NCBI GenBank assembly: GCA_903839085.1
Contig: CAIMBE010000062.1
Span: forward strand, 1 to 39,416
DNA from: an uncultured beta proteobacterium
GTDB taxonomy: Bacteria; Pseudomonadota; Gammaproteobacteria; Burkholderiales; Burkholderiaceae_C
Direction: 5' to 3'
DNA: 39,416 bases
Part shown: piece after piece, positions 1 to 7,305 of the stretch
Layout of the letters: each line of letters starts with the position of its first letter
How positions within the stretch are numbered: the stretch's first letter is position 1
The notes under the pieces: model-generated
Database searches by the model: none
What the model was told of the DNA's origin: nothing
What the model saw: the letters and a program-made list of their open reading frames with translations, nothing else
Position numbers and translations under genes: made by a program

Positions 1-311
1 ACCCAGTGCGCCCTCTGGATGCCGAGCTGCTCAAAGAACTCGCGCGCAATTCGCGCATAAAAGGCCAGGCAGTATTCCTGCGCGGGCGCCGGACTCCATT
101 GGCTCAGGCCGCGCCCGATGGTGTCCGGACACAGCACCCGGAAGCCCTGCGCGCTCAGGTGCTTGGCCAACTCGTCCATATCGCGACCGGTTCGGGCCAG
201 GCCATGCCAGGCAATCACCACCGGCTGCCCGGGCGCACCCCACTCGGTGTAATGAATCTCGCGCCCGGCGCAGCTCACGTAGCGCGACGCACATCCCGCA
301 TGCAGGCTCAT
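1..311 (-). CDS. alpha/beta hydrolase, N-terminal part (cut by window edge)
   Basis: This reading frame starts at an ATG whose first base is 311 and stays open to the left edge, giving about 103 N-terminal residues. The visible part has the alpha/beta-hydrolase pattern: a strand leading to the oxyanion-hole motif HGLARTGRDMD, then the strand and turn CPDTIGRGLSQW. The nucleophile and the rest of the triad lie outside the window, so the substrate cannot be named. The start codon overlaps the stop of livM by ATGA, so the two are probably translationally coupled and the hydrolase is the last visible gene of the liv-type operon. It may process a compound that the transporter imports, for example an ester or a ring-cleavage product. 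The family call is solid; the role is inference. Confidence 0.8.
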   Translation of the reverse strand, partial: MSLHAGCASRYVSCAGREIHYTEWGAPGQPVVIAWHGLARTGRDMDELAKHLSAQGFRVLCPDTIGRGLSQWSPAPAQEYCLAFYARIAREFFEQLGIQRAHW

Positions 312-1381
312 GAGCGCGCTCCTGTCGCACTGGCGCGCAATCGGCCCACGACGCCGGTCGGAAAGTAATAGACCGACAGCACGAACAGCACGCCGAGCCA
401 GAGCAGCCAGCGATCGGGCGACAGCAGAGCCGCCAACCAGGGCAGGGAGAGCGCCGCCTCGCTGCCCAGCCGCAGCAAATCCTGCAGGTAGCTCTGCGCC
501 ACCAGGAACAGCACCGAGCCGATGGCGGCGCCGTAAATGGTGCCCATGCCGCCGATCACCACAATCAGCAGCACGTCCATCATGATCTCGAACGAGAGCG
601 AGGTGTCGGGGCCGTTGTAGCGCAACCAGAGCGCCAGCATGGCGCCAGCCAGACAGGCAAAGAGTGCTGACAGAACGCTCGACAAGGTGCGGTAGACAAC
701 CACCCGGTAACCAATGGCTTCGGCGCGGAACTCATTCTCGCGGATCGCCTGCAGGACGCGTCCGAAAGGTGAATTGACAATGCGCAACATCGCCAGAAAC
801 AGCACGACCGCCATGGCGAACAGCAGGTAGTAGCAGAGCAGCCGGCCATCGAGCGTGACGCCCAGAACGGGCTGTTCCATGAATTCAAAACCCGGTGACA
901 GCAACTCGGGCACCTTGAAGGTCAGACCATCCTCGCCGCCCGTGATGTCGGACAGCTGGGAGGCCAGCGTCAGAAAGGCCGATGCCACGGCGAGCGTGAT
1001 CATGGCAAAGAAGATGGCCCGCACGCGCAACGAAAAGAGCCCCACCAGCAGGGCCAACAACGCGGACAAGGCGAGCCCGCTCAGCAGCCCAATCGCCAGT
1101 GCCTCCCAGGTCGGGCCAAGGCGGGTGGTCGCCACCGCAATGCCATAAGCGCCGATGCCAAAGAACATGGTGTGCGCGAAACTGACGATGCCGGTGAAGC
1201 CAAGCAGCAGGTCAAAGCTGGCAACCAGCACAATGAACACAAGCACCTTGGCCGCGACATTGAGCGCCTTGACCCCCGGAAAAATGAAGGGCGTTCCAGC
1301 CAGCGCAATCAACACCAGCAGCAGCAGCACGGCGAGCACCCGGCTGCGCGGGAAATCGTTGGAAAGAAGTCGTTGCAACAT
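308..1381 (-). CDS. livM: branched-chain amino acid-type ABC transporter permease LivM
   Basis: This 357-residue integral membrane protein is the second permease of a HAAT-family (branched-chain amino acid or aromatic acid) ABC importer in the inner membrane. The sequence is strongly hydrophobic throughout and carries LivM hallmarks: GFTGIVSFAHTMFFGIGAYG near residues 62-81, the cytoplasmic NSPFGRVLQAIRENEFRAEAIGY loop that docks the ATPase, and GGMGTIYGAAIGS near the C-terminus. The ATG at 1381 is preceded by GAGGTG at good spacing. It lies 36 bases after livH and overlaps the following hydrolase by ATGA. Substrate specificity cannot be read from the permease. The true ligand could be an aromatic or short-chain acid rather than leucine. 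Confidence 0.93.
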   Translation of the reverse strand: MLQRLLSNDFPRSRVLAVLLLLVLIALAGTPFIFPGVKALNVAAKVLVFIVLVASFDLLLGFTGIVSFAHTMFFGIGAYGIAVATTRLGPTWEALAIGLLSGLALSALLALLVGLFSLRVRAIFFAMITLAVASAFLTLASQLSDITGGEDGLTFKVPELLSPGFEFMEQPVLGVTLDGRLLCYYLLFAMAVVLFLAMLRIVNSPFGRVLQAIRENEFRAEAIGYRVVVYRTLSSVLSALFACLAGAMLALWLRYNGPDTSLSFEIMMDVLLIVVIGGMGTIYGAAIGSVLFLVAQSYLQDLLRLGSEAALSLPWLAALLSPDRWLLWLGVLFVLSVYYFPTGVVGRLRASATGARS

Positions 1382-1417
1382 CCATTCACCTCAAATTAGT
1401 GGGCGAGCCGGGGGTGT

Positions 1418-2401
1418 TCATCTGTTCGCAACCGGGTAGACACCCTGCGGGCGCCACAGGAGGATCGCCACCATCAGCGCAATGTTGGAGAACAGGGCCA
1501 CTTTGGGCAGCAGAAAGCCGGTGTAATTGGCCATCAGGCCGACCAGGACAGCGCCCAACAGCGCGCCACCAGTGGAGCCAAGCCCGCCGATGATGATCAC
1601 GATGAAGATTAGCACGTTGACCTGTGCGCCCATTTGCGGCACCACGTTTTGCTGGTACAGACCCCACATCACCCCGCCCAGCCCCGCCAGCGCGCTGCCA
1701 ACCACGAAGACGCCGACAAACAGACGGCGGATGCGGTAGCCCATCGCCTCCACCATCTCGCGGTCCTGCACGCCGGCGCGGATCAGCAGGCCGATCTTGG
1801 TACGGCTCAGGGTCCAGGCCAGCAGCGCAAAAACCGCCGCCCCCACCAACACCGCCAGCAGACGGTATTTTTCAATCGCGGAGTCACCCACCAGGATGGC
1901 GCCGCGCAGGCCCTCGGGTAGCGGCAGCGCGATCTGCTGTGGCCCCCAGATGACCTTGATCAGTTCCTCGCCGATGATCATGCCGCCCATGGTGATCAGG
2001 ATCTGCTTGAGATGCTGACCATAGACCGGGCGCACGATGAAGCGCTCGAACGCAAGTCCGACAGAGCCCGACACCGCCATCGCCACCAGCATGGCGGCAA
2101 AAACGGCCAGCAGGTTGCGCCACAGGTCGCTGGCGGCGGTCCAGTCGGCCATCAGGCCCAGTATCGAGGTGGCTACGAAGGCCCCGAGCGCGATGAAGAC
2201 GCCATGTCCAAAATTGAGCACATCCATCAGGCCGAAAATCAGCGTCAGGCCGGAGGCGATGATGAAGATGATCATGCCCATCGCCAGCCCGGCCACCGTG
2301 AGCGTCAGCCAGGTTGAGCCGGAGCCAATAAACGGCAGCACGCCCAGCGCCAGCAGCGGCACCAAAGCCAAAGGCTTCCAATCGAAATCAAGTTCATTCA
2401 T
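1418..2401 (-). CDS. livH: branched-chain amino acid-type ABC transporter permease LivH
   Basis: This 327-residue permease is the partner of LivM in the inner-membrane channel. It has about eight hydrophobic segments. Family motifs include SGLTLIFGLMDVLNFGHGVFIALGAF near residues 50-75, the ATPase-contact loop SRTKIGLLIRAGVQDREMVEAMGYRIRR around 200-228, and GGLGSTGGALLGAVLVG near 275. The length is normal for the family. The start ATG at 2401 follows a roughly 250-base gap containing a compound inverted-repeat element that separates it from livF. All five transporter genes still face the same way, so I read this as one operon with an inserted repeat. The ligand is unknown. Confidence 0.93.
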   Translation of the reverse strand: MNELDFDWKPLALVPLLALGVLPFIGSGSTWLTLTVAGLAMGMIIFIIASGLTLIFGLMDVLNFGHGVFIALGAFVATSILGLMADWTAASDLWRNLLAVFAAMLVAMAVSGSVGLAFERFIVRPVYGQHLKQILITMGGMIIGEELIKVIWGPQQIALPLPEGLRGAILVGDSAIEKYRLLAVLVGAAVFALLAWTLSRTKIGLLIRAGVQDREMVEAMGYRIRRLFVGVFVVGSALAGLGGVMWGLYQQNVVPQMGAQVNVLIFIVIIIGGLGSTGGALLGAVLVGLMANYTGFLLPKVALFSNIALMVAILLWRPQGVYPVANR

Positions 2402-2489
2402 TTGATGTCCGCCATTGGAGTTCCCTGTTTCGGGCGCTCAAACTGCATACTGGCCACGAACCCGGCACCGTCACTGTTCTTTTCCTCGC

Positions 2490-2627
2490 GTCACTGCGAG
2501 CGAAGCGCAGTAGTCCATGCATGGATCGCCGCAGGCTTTGGACTTCGCGATGACTACGGTGCATGGACCGGAGCGCAGCGATGCGGCAAACGATGCCCCC
2601 GGATTGCCGCGCTTCGCTCGCAATGAC
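2490..2627. repeat. compound inverted-repeat element in the livF-livH gap (copy 1)
   Basis: The ends are inverted copies of one sequence. The left end begins GTCACTGCGAGCGAAGCG. The right end ends CGCTTCGCTCGCAATGAC, which reads GTCATTGCGAGCGAAGCG on the other strand. An internal CGCGATGAC at about 2546-2554 suggests two adjacent units of the shorter element seen at 4248-4326 and 21154-21231. The 'GTCATTGCGAG...' motif is a widespread small palindromic repeat in bacteria (my recollection, not searched). It would fold as a hairpin in the operon transcript. No coding capacity is evident. The rest of the livF-livH gap (2402-2653) shows nothing else. Confidence 0.8.
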
Positions 2628-2653
2628 AAAAGAACAGCGATCCCAACATCGGC

Positions 2654-3379
2654 TCATATCGCCAACCCCAGCAGTTTGTGCTGCAGTTCTTCATCTTCGG
2701 CGAAAGCCTGCATGGCGCCGGCGTGCACGACGCGGCCGTTGTCCATGACCGCCACGCGGTCGCCCAGGCGCTTGGCAAAATTGATGTTCTGCTCCACCAG
2801 CAAGAGCGTGGTGCCGGTCGCCTTGAGTTCACCAAAGGCATCGATCATGTTGTTGATGATGGCCGGTGCCAGGCCCTTGCTGGGCTCATCCACGATCAGC
2901 AGTTCACGCGGCTCGACGATGGAGCGCGCCACGGCCAGCATCTGCTTCTGGCCACCCGAGAGCTTGCCAGCTGGGTGATTCCAGAATTTTTCCACCGCGG
3001 GAAAGAGCGAAAATATCCACTTCAGTCGCTGCTCGTCCATCTGACTGGCGCGCCGAGCCAAGCGTGCTGCCAGCAACATGTTTTCTTTCACGCTCAGGTC
3101 CGAAAAAATGCCCATGTTTTCAGGCACGTAGGCTATGCCAAGTCCCGCGATGTCCGGTGTGGCAAGACGTGTGATATCGCGCTCACCGAAGCTGATGCTG
3201 CCCTGGCTGGCGTGCCACAGGCCCATGATGGTGCGCAGCGTGGTGGTCTTGCCAGCGCCATTGCGCCCGAGCAGCATGGTGAGTTCACCGCGCGGCAGCA
3301 CCAGGTCCACACCGTGCAGGATGTGATAGGCGCCGATGTGGGTGTGAACCCCCGCCAGTTGGAGCAGAACGTCGTTCAT
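2654..3379 (-). CDS. livF: branched-chain amino acid-type ABC transporter ATPase LivF
   Basis: This 241-residue ATPase powers the Liv-type importer from the cytoplasmic side. It shows Walker A GRNGAGKTT near residues 39-47, the ABC signature LSGGQKQMLAVARS near 139-152, Walker B LLIVDEPSKGLAP near 160-172 and the H-loop region LLVEQN near 193. The short form without the C-terminal LivG extension, together with the PSKGLAP motif, identifies the LivF subfamily. The ATG overlaps the livG stop codon by ATGA, so the two ATPases are translationally coupled, as expected for a heterodimer. Confidence 0.95.
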   Translation of the reverse strand: MNDVLLQLAGVHTHIGAYHILHGVDLVLPRGELTMLLGRNGAGKTTTLRTIMGLWHASQGSISFGERDITRLATPDIAGLGIAYVPENMGIFSDLSVKENMLLAARLARRASQMDEQRLKWIFSLFPAVEKFWNHPAGKLSGGQKQMLAVARSIVEPRELLIVDEPSKGLAPAIINNMIDAFGELKATGTTLLLVEQNINFAKRLGDRVAVMDNGRVVHAGAMQAFAEDEELQHKLLGLAI

Positions 3380-4206
3380 GGCGTAGGGCTCCTTCCCCCT
3401 CGAGGGGAAAGGCCGGGATAGGGGGGCGTCCCATCTTGCGCGTCAGCGTTTTGGGGGGCTACCCCCAAATAAGCTTCCTGGACCACAGGCGAAGCGATCA
3501 CGGCGGCCGGCTCGCCGTCGGCCACCAGTGCGCCGTTGTGCAGCACGATGATGCGGTCCGCCAGTTCACGCACGACGTCCATCTTGTGCTCCACCAGCAG
3601 AATCGTCTTGCGCGGATCGTCCTTGAGTTTGCGGATCAGGTTCAGGATCACGGGCGCCTCGTCCGCGCTCATGCCGGCGGTCGGCTCGTCGAACATGAAC
3701 ACATCGGGCTCGAGCGCCATCAGCAGCGCCACCTCGAGCTTGCGCTGGTCACCGTGCGGCAGGCTGGCGACCGGCGTATCGCGCTTGTCATTCATCGCCA
3801 CCGCCTCCAGCACCTCGCCGGCCAATTGCGTCAGCGCCTTGTGATCACTCCAGATGCTCCACAGATTGAGGCCGCGCAAGTGCGCGCCCGAACGTGCCGC
3901 CTGCACCGCCAGGCGCACGTTCTCCAGCACCGAGAGATGAGGAAACAGGTTGGTCAGTTGAAAGGCCCGCCCCAGCCCGGCGCGCGTGCGCGCAGAGGGG
4001 CTCAGGCCGGCCATGCTGTTGCCATTCAGGAACACCTCCCCCGAACTCGCCTTGAGCTGGCCCGAAATCAGGTTGAAATAGGTCGTTTTGCCAGCACCAT
4101 TGGGTCCGACGATGGCGGTCAGTGTGCCGGGCCGAAAGATGCAACTGACAGCATTCACCGCCACGTGGCCGCCGAAGCGGACCGTGAGTTCTTTGGTTTC
4201 AAGCAT
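3376..4206 (-). CDS. livG: branched-chain amino acid-type ABC transporter ATPase LivG
   Basis: This is the second ATPase of the importer. It carries Walker A VGPNGAGKTTYFN, the signature-region SLPHGDQRKLEVALLMAL (LivG-type, with SHG-like LPHGDQR instead of LSGGQ), Walker B FMFDEPTAGMS and the H-loop LLVEHKMD. I chose the ATG at 4206 (MLETKELTVRFGG), which matches family N-termini. A TTG at 4221 would add five residues. The conserved domain ends near EAYLGVAP, and about 26 residues follow (QNADAQDG..., rich in Pro and Gly). These are encoded largely by an interspersed GC-rich inverted repeat at 3380-3428, so the tail is probably a recent acquisition rather than a functional domain. The stop overlaps the livF start. 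Confidence 0.93.
   Translation of the reverse strand: MLETKELTVRFGGHVAVNAVSCIFRPGTLTAIVGPNGAGKTTYFNLISGQLKASSGEVFLNGNSMAGLSPSARTRAGLGRAFQLTNLFPHLSVLENVRLAVQAARSGAHLRGLNLWSIWSDHKALTQLAGEVLEAVAMNDKRDTPVASLPHGDQRKLEVALLMALEPDVFMFDEPTAGMSADEAPVILNLIRKLKDDPRKTILLVEHKMDVVRELADRIIVLHNGALVADGEPAAVIASPVVQEAYLGVAPQNADAQDGTPPYPGLSPRGGRSPTP
3380..3428. repeat. GC-rich interspersed repeat coding the LivG tail
   Basis: The core TTCCCCCTCGAGGGGAA at 3393-3409 is a near-perfect palindrome, flanked by GGCCGGGATAGGGGGGCG. Such 'CCTCTATCCCGGCC...CCCTCGAGGGG' blocks are, from memory, common between genes in Comamonadaceae. Here the block lies inside the 3' end of livG, just before the livF start, and is read as Pro/Gly/Arg-rich sequence. 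Confidence 0.55.
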
Positions 4207-4247
4207 GTGAGACTGACCCAAAAAGGGCGACCGCTTCCTTCTTTGCT

Positions 4248-4326
4248 GTCATTGCGAGGTCAGCGCGGCCATCCATGACCTTGGCATTCCCGCAGGGATT
4301 GCCACCGCCGTCGGCCTCGCAATGAC
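4248..4326. repeat. small inverted-repeat element between the binding-protein gene and livG (copy 2)
   Basis: The unit runs from GTCATTGCGAGG to CCTCGCAATGAC, so its 12-base ends are exact inverted copies of each other. The element occupies most of the 131-base gap between the binding-protein gene and livG. In the operon transcript it would form a long hairpin. This could lower the level of downstream transporter mRNA relative to the binding protein, as REP elements do in other operons (inference). It is the same family as 2490-2627 and 21154-21231. Confidence 0.8.
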
Positions 4327-4337
4327 GGACTTCTGCG

Positions 4338-5540
4338 CTAGCGCTTGTTGCGGATCGGAATGTCCATTTCCTCCGCCTTGATCTCGTGCACCAGTTCGGG
4401 CACGCCCCAGGCGAAGGCCGGATCGACCTTGATCTTGAAGTGGTACATGCTCTGCAGCGCCTGATGATCTTCCTTGCGGAAGGTCATCTTGCCCTTGGGC
4501 GTGTCAAAGCTCATGCCTTCCATGGTCTCGATGAGCTTGTTGGTGTTGGTGTCGCCCTTGGTCTTGTTGAGCGCGGTGACCACTGCCATGGCGGCAGAAA
4601 AACCACCCGCTGTGAAGAAATCCGGCGGCGCCTTGAACTGGCTGTAATGACGCGCCACCATGGCTTCGTTGACCGGGTTCTTCGGGATGCCAAAGTAATA
4701 ATAGGCAGCGCCTTCCATGCCAGGGAAGTTCTTGTAGGAGGCCATCGCCGGCAGGATGTTGCCGCCGGTGGCGATCTCTATGCCGTAGCGCTTGAGGTCC
4801 ATGTCGGCAATCTTGAACGGATTGCCGGCGCCGGCCCAGACGATCCAGATGATCTTGCGGCCAGGCTGATCCTTGAGCTTGTCGATGAGGTGCTGCGCGC
4901 CGGCGGTGAAGTCTGTGGTCGCCGTGGGCAGGTACTCTTCATGCACCAGTTTGGCTTTCTTGATCGCCTCCCTGAACGCCTTGACGCCGTCACGACCAAA
5001 AGCGTAATCCTGCGCCAGCGTGGCGATCACTGTGCCCGGTTTGTCCAGCGCTGCGGCGTTGGAGATGGCATCCTGCGAACTGTTGCGGCCGGTGCGGAAG
5101 ATGTACTTGTTCCATTTGTCTCCAGTGATGGAATCGGCCACCGCAGGTTCGACCAGCAGGATCTTCTTGTACTCTTCAGCGATCGGCAGCATCGCCAGCG
5201 CAACGCCGGAAGAGGTGGGGCCGACCGCCAGATCGGCCTTGTCGTCGGAATAGGCCGCCGCAAGCAGTGACTTGCCCAGGTCGGGCTTACCCTGGTCGTC
5301 CTTTTCGATTACCACCAGTTTCTTGTTGCCAATCATCATGGTGCCGCCGGTGGCGTAGTCCAGGCCCATCATGAAGCCGGTGGCAGTCTGCTTGCCGTAG
5401 GCTTCCAGCGGGCCGGTCTTGCTGTAGATATGGGCAATCTTGATTTCTTTGGCCTGGCCGAACGCCAGCGGGGCAGCCAAGGTGCAAGCCATGGTGACCG
5501 CACCCAATGCAGTGCGCGCGACCCAAGTACGACGAAGCAT
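4338..5540 (-). CDS. ABC transporter periplasmic substrate-binding protein, Liv/HAAT family
   Basis: This 400-residue protein has a typical N-terminal signal peptide: a basic start MLRRTWVAR, a hydrophobic stretch ALGAVTMACTLAAPLAFG, and a probable cut near GQA-KE. No convincing lipobox is present around the Cys, so it is likely a soluble periplasmic receptor. The body is a type I periplasmic-binding fold (Peripla_BP_6 family), starting KIAHIYSKTGPLEAYGKQTATGFMMG and including the interdomain segments DKPGTVIATLAQDYAFGRDG and DFFTAGGFSAAMAVVTALNKT. It is the first gene after a strong sigma-54 promoter, with GGAG as ribosome site. Receptors of this kind bind branched-chain amino acids but also aromatic acids and amides, so the ligand is open. 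Confidence 0.92.
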   Translation of the reverse strand: MLRRTWVARTALGAVTMACTLAAPLAFGQAKEIKIAHIYSKTGPLEAYGKQTATGFMMGLDYATGGTMMIGNKKLVVIEKDDQGKPDLGKSLLAAAYSDDKADLAVGPTSSGVALAMLPIAEEYKKILLVEPAVADSITGDKWNKYIFRTGRNSSQDAISNAAALDKPGTVIATLAQDYAFGRDGVKAFREAIKKAKLVHEEYLPTATTDFTAGAQHLIDKLKDQPGRKIIWIVWAGAGNPFKIADMDLKRYGIEIATGGNILPAMASYKNFPGMEGAAYYYFGIPKNPVNEAMVARHYSQFKAPPDFFTAGGFSAAMAVVTALNKTKGDTNTNKLIETMEGMSFDTPKGKMTFRKEDHQALQSMYHFKIKVDPAFAWGVPELVHEIKAEEMDIPIRNKR

Positions 5541-5581
5541 AGTTATCTCCAGTTGTGGTTAACAATCATAGGCCTTGATCA

Positions 5582-5597
5582 TGCAGCAAACGTGCCA
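5582..5597 (-). promoter_or_regulatory. sigma-54 (RpoN) -24/-12 promoter of the liv-type operon
   Basis: Reading the minus strand, the site is TGGCACGTTTGCTGCA. Compared with the RpoN consensus TGGCACG-N4-TTGCA, it matches 11 of the 12 defined positions, including the invariant GG and GC at the required 10-base separation. Transcription would begin around 5571, leaving a leader of about 30 bases with GGAG before the ATG at 5540. The gene immediately upstream encodes a sigma-54 activator, which supports the call strongly. Confidence 0.88.
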
Positions 5598-5646
5598 CCG
5601 AGCAAGTGGTTGATTTCATTCGTATAAATATCAGTCAGAAAATATG

Positions 5647-5690
5647 TGTCTAATAAACATACATATTAATTGTCTGAAATACATACATAT
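5647..5690 (-). promoter_or_regulatory. tandem upstream activator sites for the sigma-54 activator
   Basis: Two near-identical 20-base blocks lie at 5647-5666 and 5671-5690, exactly 24 bases apart. On the plus strand both read TGTCT at the start and ACATACATAT at the end, with differences only in the middle five bases. They are centred roughly 85 and 110 bases upstream of the predicted start of transcription, the usual place for enhancer-like sites of sigma-54 activators. A partial inverted match AATATGT (5641-5647) / ACATATT (5661-5667) overlaps the first block. I infer that the neighbouring activator binds here. Confidence 0.65.
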
Positions 5691-5699
5691 GCCTATCAT

Positions 5700-7196
5700 T
5701 CATTCACTTTGACGAAGTCGGCCATACAGCGTCGCGCGGGAAATGCCCAGCAGCTTGGCGGCCATGACCTTGTTGCCCCGTGTCGCGTCCAGGGCCGCGA
5801 CGATCGCCCTGCTTTCGAGTTCCGCAACCTGCTGAGCCATCGGTCGGATGGTTTCCGCCCCGGCCGGTGGCACCGGTTCGGACAGGGTTGCAACGCGGGC
5901 ACTCGGCAACTGCACAGTGCCTGATTCGCGCAAGACCGCCTGCAGGTCGAGTGGCAGAACACCGTTGGAGTCGCCGCGCATCATCGCCTGCTCGAGCACA
6001 TTGCGCAATTCCCTGATGTTGCCGCGCCAGACTTGCGCCGACAGCAGCGCGAGCGAATCCGCGCTGAGTTCCGGCGGCGCCTGGTCGCTGCGCAAGGCGA
6101 TGTCCTCGCCCAGCACCTCAACCAGGGCGGCAATGTCCTCGCGCCGTTCACGCAGTGGCGGCACCCGGATCGGCAGCACATTGAGGCGATAAAAAAGATC
6201 TTCCCGAAAGCTCCCCTCATGCACCAGGCCCCGCAGGTCGCGCGAGGTTGCCGCGATCACGCGCGCGTCAAACGGAATCAGCTGATTCGATCCCAGGGGC
6301 TCGATCTCGCCCTCCTGCAGGGCGCGCAGCAGTTTGGCCTGCAGTCCGAGCGGCATGTCACCAATTTCATCAAGAAAAAGGGTGCCGCCATGCGCCAGGC
6401 GAAACTTGCCTTCGCGTCCCTTTGGATCGGCTCCGGTGTAAGCGCCGGGCGCGACGCCAAAAAACTCGGCCTCGAGCAGGGTATCGGGTACGGCGGCAAT
6501 GTTGAGACTGATGAAGGGGCCGCCGGCACGTGCCGACGAGGCATGAATCGCGTGCGCCAGCAGTTCCTTTCCGGTACCGGTCTCACCGAGCAACAGGACT
6601 GTGCTGGAGGTCTGCGCCGCCCGGCGCGCCTGGCGCTTGACTTCCACTGCCGCGGCACTGGTGCCGACAAAGCTGGCAAAGGTGTAACGGGACTGGCGCT
6701 GGCCATGGCGCTCGCTGTTGCGCCGACTGATGCGCTGGCTTGCCAGTTCGCGGCGGGCGTCGTCCAGATCGCGCTGCAGCAGGGCGAATTTCCCGACCAG
6801 CGGCTGCAAGCTGGTCTCGGCATGGTCAAACAGCACGATGCCCAGAGCGCCGATCACCTCGCCACCGCTGTCACGCAGGGGAATTCGGCTGACGACAAAA
6901 GTGCCCGCGCGGTTCGTCAACAAATCGATCAGGATTGGCTTGCCGCTCTCCAGCACATGGTGCATCTGTGTGTTTTGCACCACGCTGGCGACCGGATGTC
7001 CGACAAAGTCTTCAACCCGCTCGAAGCCCAGCGCCGGCAGGAAACGCTTGTACTGCTCGTTGATCCAGACCACCCGCGCCTGCCGGTCAACCAGCATCAT
7101 GCCCTCGCTGGCATTGGCAAAAAGGTCGAACATGGAGCGAGCGGCCAGTTCCAGAATGCTCTGGGCGTCACGCGGAAGCGAATCGGTCGGGTCCAT
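5700..7196 (-). CDS. sigma-54-dependent transcriptional activator (PAS, AAA+, Fis-type HTH)
   Basis: This 498-residue enhancer-binding protein has three parts. An N-terminal PAS domain (about residues 20-130; SEGMMLVDRQARVVWINEQYKRFLP) probably senses a ligand. The central AAA+ domain carries Walker A GETGTGKE near 205, the sigma-54 contact loop GAYTGA (a functional variant of GAFTGA), Walker B GGTLFLDEIGDMP, and the arginine-finger region FREDLFYRLNVLPIRVPPLRERREDI. A C-terminal Fis-type helix-turn-helix, MAAKLLGISRATLYGRLR, ends the protein. There is no receiver domain, so it is not a phosphorylated response regulator. It is encoded just upstream of, and in the same direction as, the liv-type operon, whose sigma-54 promoter and tandem sites it most likely controls. 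No clear ribosome site precedes the ATG at 7196. Confidence 0.93.
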   Translation of the reverse strand: MDPTDSLPRDAQSILELAARSMFDLFANASEGMMLVDRQARVVWINEQYKRFLPALGFERVEDFVGHPVASVVQNTQMHHVLESGKPILIDLLTNRAGTFVVSRIPLRDSGGEVIGALGIVLFDHAETSLQPLVGKFALLQRDLDDARRELASQRISRRNSERHGQRQSRYTFASFVGTSAAAVEVKRQARRAAQTSSTVLLLGETGTGKELLAHAIHASSARAGGPFISLNIAAVPDTLLEAEFFGVAPGAYTGADPKGREGKFRLAHGGTLFLDEIGDMPLGLQAKLLRALQEGEIEPLGSNQLIPFDARVIAATSRDLRGLVHEGSFREDLFYRLNVLPIRVPPLRERREDIAALVEVLGEDIALRSDQAPPELSADSLALLSAQVWRGNIRELRNVLEQAMMRGDSNGVLPLDLQAVLRESGTVQLPSARVATLSEPVPPAGAETIRPMAQQVAELESRAIVAALDATRGNKVMAAKLLGISRATLYGRLRQSE

Positions 7197-7305
7197 CAGG
7201 CAATGTTAACGCGCCGGCCGCCGCGTTCGCCTGCGCAGGCCAGCGCCCAGTGGCATAATAAAATCATAATAAAACCAGAACAAATCACAAAAGTTGGAGG
7301 CGGTC

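Noticed and set aside
2490-2627. CRISPR array or insertion sequence
   Set aside because: There are no regularly spaced direct repeats and no transposase frame. The structure is that of a small palindromic interspersed element.
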